A stretch of DNA of 5,168 nt from Pseudomonadales bacterium (GTDB lineage Bacteria; Pseudomonadota; Gammaproteobacteria; Pseudomonadales; Azotimanducaceae), in the NCBI GenBank assembly GCA_028822125.1, contig JAPKEK010000243.1, positions 1 through 5,168 of the forward strand, in the 5' to 3' direction. The position numbers were made by a program, and so were the translations under genes. Within the stretch, counting starts at the first letter, position 1. Each line of letters opens with the position of its first letter. The notes under the pieces were generated by a model. It was given only the letters and a program-made list of their open reading frames with translations, was not told the origin of the DNA and made no database searches. Below, piece after piece: positions 1-5,168 of this stretch.

Positions 1-1053
1 ATTGAAAATTTACCTTCTCGCGATCTGATGGACGAATATTTTGACAACAGTAATTTAAAAGCTATTTTAAGCTGGGATGGCTTAATCGGTTCGAAAATGG
101 CTCCTCGTTCTCCAAATGCCACCATTCTGACAATGCTTTATCGAATGTCGGGTGTACATAATGGAGCGCACTCACTACCAGCCGGTGGTATCCAGGCTTT
201 AATAAGCGCACTTTATTCGGCAGCTATCAAAGCAGGCGCTGAACTCAAAACGCAAACCCCGGTTAAAAAAATTATTGTTGAAGCGGATGATACGTTGAAT
301 CATGAAAAAGGTGGCCTAAGAGCGACTGGCGTTGAATTATTAGAAGGTCAGATCATTAAAGCAGATCGCGTTATATCAGCTACAGACCCTAAGCGTACTT
401 TTATTGACTTGATCGGTGTTGAGCATCTTGAAATTGAATTTGCCAATAGAATTCGCCGCCTGCGCTGTGATGGTCTGGTTGCAAAACTTCATCTGGCGCT
501 TAAAGGACTACCGGTATTTAACGATCTGAGGAAACCAGATGGGCGGTTAATTATAGCACCCGAGTTAGATGCTCTGGAGTTTGCATTTGATAATGCCAAA
601 TATGGTGAAATCCCTGATCACCCGGTAATGGAGATAGTGATACCTAGTTTACATGACCCCTCTTTAGCGCCAGACGGGCATCATGTTCTTTCTGCACATG
701 TGATGTATGTGCCCTATCAATTAAGGGGTGGTTGGACTGAGCAGGCAAAAACCCGCTTGTACGATCGAGTGATCGATACCCTTGCGGAATATGCTCCCGG
801 GATTAGAGATGAAATAATTCACGGCGAATTGTTAACGCCTTCAGACCTTGAGCAGACTTACCGAGTGACAGGCGGACATTGGCATCACGCTGAATTATCA
901 ATGGACCAGATATTAATGATGCGGCCAACCTATCAAGCGGCTCAATATAGTACCCCGTTACCGGGATTGTACTTGTGTGGTGCTGGCAGTCATCCCGGAG
1001 GAGGCTTGATGGGTGCTCCTGGCCATAATTGTGCTATGGAGGCGCTGAAATGA
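1..1053 (+). CDS. PYROXD2/phytoene dehydrogenase-like FAD-dependent oxidoreductase, C-terminal part (5' end outside window)
   Basis: The frame is open from the first base, so this is the last 350 codons of a longer gene. The first ATG, at 28, is internal and not a start. The N-terminal Rossmann dinucleotide-binding motif is missing because it lies left of the window. Fragment residues about 61-80 contain the 'GGIQAL' segment that in this family begins the second FAD-binding stretch. The last 28 residues (LYLCGAGSHPGGG..., 323-335) are the typical C-terminal FAD-contacting motif of COG1233 amine-oxidase-like flavoproteins, a group that includes CrtI-type desaturases and human PYROXD2. It aligns by eye along most of its length with the next gene (shared DPKRTF/DAKRTF, LALKGLPVFN/IALSGLPRFN, LYxCG..HPGGG), so the two are tandem paralogues. 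Its stop overlaps the next start by four bases, indicating translational coupling. The substrate is unknown. Carotenoid desaturation is unlikely because no carotenoid genes are adjacent and the sequence is closer to PYROXD2 than to CrtI. Confidence 0.92.
   Translation: MENLPSRDLMDEYFDNSNLKAILSWDGLIGSKMAPRSPNATILTMLYRMSGVHNGAHSLPAGGIQALISALYSAAIKAGAELKTQTPVKKIIVEADDTLNHEKGGLRATGVELLEGQIIKADRVISATDPKRTFIDLIGVEHLEIEFANRIRRLRCDGLVAKLHLALKGLPVFNDLRKPDGRLIIAPELDALEFAFDNAKYGEIPDHPVMEIVIPSLHDPSLAPDGHHVLSAHVMYVPYQLRGGWTEQAKTRLYDRVIDTLAEYAPGIRDEIIHGELLTPSDLEQTYRVTGGHWHHAELSMDQILMMRPTYQAAQYSTPLPGLYLCGAGSHPGGGLMGAPGHNCAMEALK
1038..1042 (+). promoter_or_regulatory. Shine-Dalgarno site of the second oxidoreductase
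   Basis: GGAGG lies 7 bases upstream of the ATG at 1050, inside the end of the preceding gene. It decides the start. The same frame extends back to a TTG at 1029, but that codon has no such site and would add only seven residues that precede the conserved N-terminus. Confidence 0.85.
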
Positions 1054-2687
1054 ACGTTTCCGCTAAAACCGGGACTTATGATGCCATCATCATTGGCGCT
1101 GGCCACAATGGATTAACCAACGCGGCTTATTTAGCAAAGGCAGGACTCGATGTTTTAGTCGTCGAAAAGAACGATTATATTGGCGGTGCAACCGTGAGTC
1201 GCGAACTGCATGAGGGCTGGCTCTATTCCAGTTGTTCCTACGTGTGCAGCCTTATGCGCCAGTCCTTGCATCGTGATCTCGACCTCACTCGACATGGTTT
1301 GATGCTGGTACCTTATATGGCAACTGTTACGTTTGGAGATAAAGGTAATACATTCATTGACTATGCCAGCGAAGCGGCAAATTATAATGCCCTGAAAAAG
1401 CATAATCCGCACGATGCGGATGCTATGTTTCGCTTTCAAACAGACTTAACTCGATATGCACAACTTATTCGTAAAACGCTATTACGTACACCGCCAGATC
1501 CCACCTCTTTTAAGCCACGAGATATCAAGGAACTGATATGGCTTGCCAAAACTTTCTGGTCACTGGGCGAAAAAGAGCTGTACGAATACATTCGTTTTTT
1601 TACCATGAGTGCGGCAGATTTTTTAGAAGATTACTTTGAAGATGACTTGATCAAGGCATCGATGGCGGGCCCCGGTATTATTGGTACTGCATTGGGCATT
1701 TACTCGCCTGGCTCGGCTTATGTTCTTTTACACCATGTCATGGGCGATGTTGACGGCAATATCGGAGCATGGGGTCTGGCAAGGGGCGGTATGGGTGCAA
1801 TTGCAAATGCAGTTGCTGGTGCGGTTCAAGAGCACGGCGGAGAAATTCGTACTAACGCCGGTGTACAGCAAATTCTAGTGAAAAAGGGTAAAGCTGTTGG
1901 TGTTGTCCTGGAAAACGGTGATGCGCTTTATGCCAATATTGTTGTTTCGAATCTCGATGCGAAACGTACCTTTACCCAGTGTATGGATAAAAACGATTTA
2001 CCACCGGGTATTTATGAGCGCGCAAAGAATTTCAAAATTCGTGGTTCGTCCGGCAAAGTAAATATAGCACTGTCAGGGCTGCCTAGATTTAACGGTGTAC
2101 CGGATAACCGCTATATCAACCGTGGTGGTCAGGTATTCTGTGGCTCTATGGAAACCATGGAACGGGCCTACGACTGCTGGAAGCATGGTCGATGGTCCGA
2201 TGATCCATTTATTGAATCCGTGATTCCTTCGGCATGGGATCCCACAGTGGCGCCCCCCGGTAAACACTGGATGTCTAATTTTATCCAGTATTGCCCTGCC
2301 ACACTGGCAGACGGCCCCTGGACGACAGACAAGCGTGACGCGTTCGGTCAAACGGTTATCGATAAAATCGAAAGATATAGCCCGGGCTTTAAGGACCTGA
2401 TTGTGCATATGGAAGTGCGTACGCCTCATGATATTGAAAATGAAGTGGGATTGACCGAAGGTAATATATTCCAGGGCGAGCTAACCATTGATCAGTTGTT
2501 ATTTAATCGACCTTTCCCGGGGTATGCACAATATCGGATGCCGATTCAGAATCTGTATATGTGCGGTTCATCTACCCACCCTGGAGGGGGGGTCTCGTCA
2601 GCCTGCGGTGCAAACGCAGCGCGTGAGATTCTGATGGACTTAAAACGACCTAATACAGTACCTGAAGACGACTTTTACGACGAATAA
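1050..2687 (+). CDS. PYROXD2/phytoene dehydrogenase-like NAD(P)/FAD-dependent oxidoreductase, complete
   Basis: This is a complete 545-residue flavoprotein, close to the usual length of PYROXD2-like COG1233 proteins. The N-terminus has a beta strand followed by GAGHNG at residues 16-21 (the GxGxxG Rossmann motif), the acidic E39 expected to bind the ADP ribose, and GG at 45-46. The stretch HEGWLYSSCSYVCSL, just after this, is typical of PYROXD2 homologues. A 'GGMGAIANAV' segment in the middle begins the second half of the FAD site, and NLYMCGSSTHPGGG (501-514) is the C-terminal flavin motif. No signal peptide or membrane segment is visible, so it is probably cytoplasmic. ATG 1050 is chosen because of the strong GGAGG at 1038-1042 and the ATGA overlap with the upstream paralogue's stop. 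The next gene begins 2 bases after its stop. It probably oxidises a C-N or C-C bond of a small substrate. The actual substrate and the electron acceptor are not evident, and heterodimer formation with the upstream paralogue is possible but inferred. Confidence 0.93.
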   Translation: MNVSAKTGTYDAIIIGAGHNGLTNAAYLAKAGLDVLVVEKNDYIGGATVSRELHEGWLYSSCSYVCSLMRQSLHRDLDLTRHGLMLVPYMATVTFGDKGNTFIDYASEAANYNALKKHNPHDADAMFRFQTDLTRYAQLIRKTLLRTPPDPTSFKPRDIKELIWLAKTFWSLGEKELYEYIRFFTMSAADFLEDYFEDDLIKASMAGPGIIGTALGIYSPGSAYVLLHHVMGDVDGNIGAWGLARGGMGAIANAVAGAVQEHGGEIRTNAGVQQILVKKGKAVGVVLENGDALYANIVVSNLDAKRTFTQCMDKNDLPPGIYERAKNFKIRGSSGKVNIALSGLPRFNGVPDNRYINRGGQVFCGSMETMERAYDCWKHGRWSDDPFIESVIPSAWDPTVAPPGKHWMSNFIQYCPATLADGPWTTDKRDAFGQTVIDKIERYSPGFKDLIVHMEVRTPHDIENEVGLTEGNIFQGELTIDQLLFNRPFPGYAQYRMPIQNLYMCGSSTHPGGGVSSACGANAAREILMDLKRPNTVPEDDFYDE

Positions 2688-2689
2688 AT

Positions 2690-3901
2690 ATGACTATGAA
2701 TACAGACGCACAAACAGATCCTTTTGCCGGTGAAAGACTGAAAGAAACGCACTTCCATCCGAGACAGGCAGCGCTCAATCTACGCGAAGCCTGGTCCAGT
2801 TGGAATGGCTACAAGTTTGCCGATTGTTATTACGATGAAGAGTATGAGTATTTTTGTGTGCGCAATACCTGCGGCACTTATGACATCTGCCCCATGCAGA
2901 AATACGCTATCAGTGGCAGCGATGCGCAAGCCATGCTTAATCGAATGGTGACAAGAGATGTCAGCAAGCTAAAAGAAAATCGCGTCACTTATGTATGTTG
3001 GTGTACCGATGAAGGTCGAATGATCGACGATGGCACTATTTTTAGATTGGGCCCTCAGAATTTCATGTTGACCTGTGGAAGCCCAAGTATTGCCTGGTTA
3101 AATAAAAGCGCTTTCGGCTTTAAAGACGTCAGCATTGTTGATAGGTCAGATAATATTGCTGCTTTATCTCTTCAGGGTCCAACGAGCTGTGAAGTTCTCA
3201 AAAAAATGGGGCTGACCGCTATCGAAAACTTAAAACCCTTCGGCATCCAGAAATTCCCGTTCCATGCCGGTGAGATCATGGTGTCGCGAACAGGCTTCAC
3301 TGGTGATCTGGGTTATGAATTATGGGTTGCGCCGAATCTCGCACTGCCTATGTGGGACGCGCTTTATGCTGCTGGAGAGGATTACGGTATACAGCCCTAT
3401 GGTGAGTCGGCTACCAATCTGGCACGTTTAGAGGCAGGCTTTATTATGCCCGATATGGAATTTAACGAAGCGCTGAAGACAATTCACTTTGAATATGATC
3501 AAACGCCTTTTGAACTTAACCTCGGATGGTTAGTTGATTTCAAAAAGCCGCACTTCAATGGCCGCCAGGCTTTGCTAAAGGAAAAGCTAAACGGCCCAGA
3601 ATATACCCTGGTGAAACTGGATATCGAAGGTAATAAGCCGGCAGAAGAATCACATCTCTATCTTGATGAAGCCTGTAAAAAAAGCATTGGTTACGTTACA
3701 TCTGCCATGTGGTCGCCTGTGGTTAAGGCCAATATCGCATTGGCTAGGGTAAAAACCGAGTATTTGAAAGGGCCTATCTGGGCAGAAATCTATTATTCCA
3801 AAGAACTGCGTCACAATCACAAGGTGGTTAAGTGCAAGTTGCAGCATAAGCCTTTCTGGGCACCCGAGCGCGCCAAGGCAACACCACCACCGGCGTTCTA
3901 A
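2690..3901 (+). CDS. GcvT-family aminomethyltransferase-like protein (folate-binding)
   Basis: The protein has 403 residues, slightly longer than the glycine cleavage T-protein because of an extra N-terminal segment of about 40 residues. The GcvT folate-binding domain spans roughly residues 45-290. Features include LNRMVTRDVSKL (83-94), YVCWCTDEGRMIDDG (101-115) with the acidic pair D113/D114 at the position of the catalytic Asp of T-proteins, RTGFTGDLGYEL (200-211) with the folate-region Glu E210, and ARLEAG (245-250). The C-terminal beta-barrel domain covers about 300-395. Family members transfer a one-carbon unit from an aminomethyl, N-methyl or S-methyl substrate to tetrahydrofolate. No gcvH or gcvP is adjacent, so a true glycine-cleavage role is unlikely. 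Demethylation linked to the two upstream flavoproteins is a reasonable inference, and DMSP demethylase (DmdA) is a weaker alternative. The start at 2690 lies 2 bases after the previous stop with no clear Shine-Dalgarno site, so translation is probably coupled; a second ATG at 2696 is possible. The first 170 residues are unusually rich in cysteine. Confidence 0.88.
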   Translation: MTMNTDAQTDPFAGERLKETHFHPRQAALNLREAWSSWNGYKFADCYYDEEYEYFCVRNTCGTYDICPMQKYAISGSDAQAMLNRMVTRDVSKLKENRVTYVCWCTDEGRMIDDGTIFRLGPQNFMLTCGSPSIAWLNKSAFGFKDVSIVDRSDNIAALSLQGPTSCEVLKKMGLTAIENLKPFGIQKFPFHAGEIMVSRTGFTGDLGYELWVAPNLALPMWDALYAAGEDYGIQPYGESATNLARLEAGFIMPDMEFNEALKTIHFEYDQTPFELNLGWLVDFKKPHFNGRQALLKEKLNGPEYTLVKLDIEGNKPAEESHLYLDEACKKSIGYVTSAMWSPVVKANIALARVKTEYLKGPIWAEIYYSKELRHNHKVVKCKLQHKPFWAPERAKATPPPAF

Positions 3902-4010
3902 AGATGAGTAACCCAACTGACAGGGAAGAGGTCAGTGGGGTCTGATCCCCCGCTGCATTAACGCTCTGTGATACTCTAATATTAATGAGAGCCCGGAAGG
4001 TGAATTTGAA
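3902..4010 (+). other. Intergenic region with overlapping inverted repeats
   Basis: This 109-base gap separates the operon from the selenoprotein gene. ACTGAC (3916-3921) can pair with GTCAGT (3931-3936). Alternatively GGTCAG (3930-3935) can pair with CTGATC (3942-3947, one G-U pair). GGGG (3937-3940) can also pair with CCCC (3947-3950). The first two stems share bases and cannot form together. No T-run follows, so a standard intrinsic terminator is not supported. A further GCTCT/AGAGC pair (3963-3967 and 3988-3992) surrounds the 8-bp palindrome TAATATTA (3977-3984). The region is AT-rich there and might hold a promoter, but I see no pair of -35/-10 boxes with proper spacing. It could be a degenerate REP-like element or a leader for the downstream gene. 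Confidence 0.5.
3995..4003 (+). promoter_or_regulatory. Shine-Dalgarno site of the selenoprotein gene
   Basis: GGAAGGTGA is purine-rich, and its GGTGA part matches the extended anti-Shine-Dalgarno sequence with 7 bases to ATG 4011. An in-frame TGA at 3969-3971 limits any upstream extension, and no other ATG, GTG or TTG lies between, so the 4011 start is well defined. Confidence 0.7.
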
Positions 4011-5168
4011 ATGGCTATCGAGATTGAGACACGAGGTGAGAAGACTGAGCATGGTTGGCGTGACATCGATGGATTTGTGGGACCCATGCAACCGGGGTTC
4101 GGACCTCGAACAGACCCTAAAGGGCCATTCCCCACAGGACCGGATATAGGTGAGCAACTTCCTGTGTTCTCCTGCCAGGATGTATTGGCCAATCCCTATC
4201 ATTACACTCATGAATCTAAGCCGACCATCATGTTGTTTTTTCGGTCTGCTGTCTGGTGACCCCCTTGTCGTACGCAACTGGTCGAGTTGCAGGAAAAAAT
4301 GTCAGCGTTTGAAGCCCTGGGCATCAAAGTGCTTGCCCTGAGTTACGACGAACCTGACGCCCTAAAGGATTTTCAGGACGCTTACGGTATTACCTATACG
4401 TTACTATCAGATCCTGACTCCAAGGTCATCCGCGACTATGGAATACTGAATACGCTAATTGCAGAAGACGATCATCCATGGTTTGGCATTCCCTTTCCCG
4501 GAACCTACGTTACAGATTCCCAGGGTGACATTACTCACAAATTTTTTGAGAACAATCTTGTGTTGCGGGTTGGGCCTGAGGAACTGCTTAGAGCCGTAGA
4601 TGGTGAAGCACTCCGTGAATACGCTGGCAACCCCATAGCGCCGAAGGCAGATGCTCTCGAAACTCAACCTCAGGTATTTCTGGAAGGTCAACAGTTGGCC
4701 GTGGGAGTGCTGCAACAGCTTGTGTGTCAGATAGTAGTACCGGAGGGTCGACACCTTTACGCCGATCCCGCGCCTGAAGGTATGGTGCCTTTCACAATGA
4801 CCCTTGACCCACAATCTAAATTGGTTACTCAAGAACTCATTCGTCCGATGAGTGAAGCGCACACGGTGACAGGCACAGGTGAGGTGATTCAAGTGCACCA
4901 TGGACGGGTTGAACTAAGATTACCAATCACTGCAAATAAACCAATTACTTCCACAACTGGATCAGCAGCGTTGGATCTGGCCGGCGAGGTCTGTTGGCAG
5001 ACCTGTGACGATGAGGTTTGTGATGTGCCACGACGACTTCGATTTGAATTCAGTGTGCCCGTAGAAGGCCCTGTCGCGAACGGATTTATGACCAACCCTG
5101 GGAACTCCAGGGTCCGAGAAATGAATGACATGAAACATTTCAGAAAAATGTCATCCCGGAGACAAAAC
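4011..5168 (+). CDS. Selenocysteine-containing peroxiredoxin/thioredoxin-like protein with C-terminal DsbD-alpha-like domain (TGA 4257-4259 read as Sec; 3' end outside window)
   Basis: Reading TGA 4257-4259 as selenocysteine gives one open frame of 386 codons that runs off the right edge. Residues 1-45 are a Gly/Pro-rich lead with no signal peptide. Residues about 46-200 form an AhpC/TSA-type thioredoxin fold: strand PTIMLFFRSAVW (71-82), then U83-P-P-C86 in the place of the WCxxC redox site, helix RTQLVELQEKM, strand IKVLALSYDEP, TYTLLSDPDSKV, and the cis-Pro region GIPFPGTYVTD (159-169). Residues about 222-352 resemble the DsbD N-terminal (alpha) domain: VCWQTCDDEVCDVP, with C328, C332 and C337 before the closing strand FEFSVPV. 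The expected role is thiol peroxidase or disulfide exchange, with Sec83 as the attacking residue and C86 resolving. The C-terminal domain may pass electrons through its own cysteines. A SECIS-like hairpin follows the TGA. A TGT/TGC-to-TGA nonsense mutation or sequencing error is the main alternative. The absence of a signal peptide is odd given the usually periplasmic DsbD-alpha domain. Confidence 0.85.
4257..4290 (+). promoter_or_regulatory. Sec codon (TGA) and putative bacterial SECIS hairpin
   Basis: The TGA at 4257-4259 is followed after 14 bases by a perfect 6-bp stem, GCAACT (4274-4279) with AGTTGC (4285-4290), closed by the 5-base loop GGTCG (4280-4284). The hairpin is 17 bases long. 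Known bacterial SECIS elements sit inside the coding region just after the UGA, and SelB recognises a short stem with G and U in the apical loop. The GGUC of this loop is like the GGUCU loop of E. coli fdhF, and the loop begins 20 bases after the UGA, close to the E. coli spacing. An outer CCT (4263-4265)/AGG (4291-4293) pairing could extend it across a bulge. Confidence 0.8.

Noticed and set aside
28..30. ATG 28 as the true start of the first flavoprotein.
   Set aside because: The frame is open to base 1, and the product would lack the essential N-terminal FAD-binding Rossmann motif, so the gene begins outside the window.
1155..2429. Antisense frames at 1155-1439 and 2073-2429, and a + strand frame at 1681-1878.
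   Set aside because: They are shadows of the complete flavoprotein gene, with no independent support.
3937..3951. Intrinsic terminator formed by GGGG/CCCC.
   Set aside because: The stem is only 4 bp and is followed by CGCTGCATTAACG, with no T-tract.
4011..4259. An 82-residue stand-alone protein ending at TGA 4257.
   Set aside because: It would stop in the middle of a thioredoxin fold just before the active site, while the same frame continues the domain for 303 codons. Sec readthrough explains this better.
4150..4341. Short + strand frame across the TGA in another reading frame, as a possible frameshift bypass.
   Set aside because: Its translation has no redoxin features, and the homology stays in the original frame on both sides of the TGA, so no frameshift is needed.
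3828..4901. Long antisense frames (3828-4277 and 4455-4901 on the minus strand).
   Set aside because: They lie opposite well-supported coding sequence, and their translations show no recognisable domain.
4299..5168. Independent downstream gene starting at ATG 4299, with AGGA at 4291-4294 as a possible ribosome site.
   Set aside because: The AGGA is only 4 bases from the ATG, and the product would lack the first strands and the redox motif of the fold. Restart is possible as a minor event, but the hairpin and domain continuity favour one Sec protein.

Overview
The window carries four genes, all on the + strand and tightly packed. The base composition is moderate and there is no mobile element, RNA gene or CRISPR array. 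Protein families, short intergenic gaps and Shine-Dalgarno sites point to a proteobacterium. A free-living, possibly marine, gammaproteobacterium is my guess from protein style, not something the sequence proves.

Positions 1-3901 look like one operon. It starts with the C-terminal part of a PYROXD2/phytoene-dehydrogenase-like FAD oxidoreductase that is cut by the left edge. A complete tandem paralogue of the same family follows, with a 4-base ATGA stop/start overlap. A GcvT-type (folate-dependent aminomethyltransferase family) protein starts 2 bases after that. A plausible shared role is oxidation of an N-methyl or amino substrate by the flavoproteins, with one-carbon transfer to tetrahydrofolate by the GcvT-like enzyme. 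The substrate cannot be read from the sequence.

Positions 3902-4010 form a 109-base intergenic stretch with compact inverted repeats, two of which are mutually exclusive, and then a Shine-Dalgarno site.

Positions 4011-5168 hold the most interesting feature: a probable selenoprotein gene. A reading frame encoding a peroxiredoxin/thioredoxin-like protein meets an in-frame TGA at 4257-4259, exactly where the first Cys of the redox motif is expected (Trp-TGA-Pro-Pro-Cys). It then stays open for another 303 codons to the right edge, with continuous protein homology features. A 6-bp stem with a GGUCG loop begins 14 bases after the TGA, matching the position and loop character of a bacterial SECIS element. 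I read the gene as one selenocysteine-containing protein (Sec83, UxxC motif) fused to a C-terminal DsbD-alpha-like domain. Ordinary gene calling would break it into an 82-residue stub plus an N-truncated redoxin. The genome should therefore also encode SelA, SelB, SelD and tRNA-Sec outside this window.
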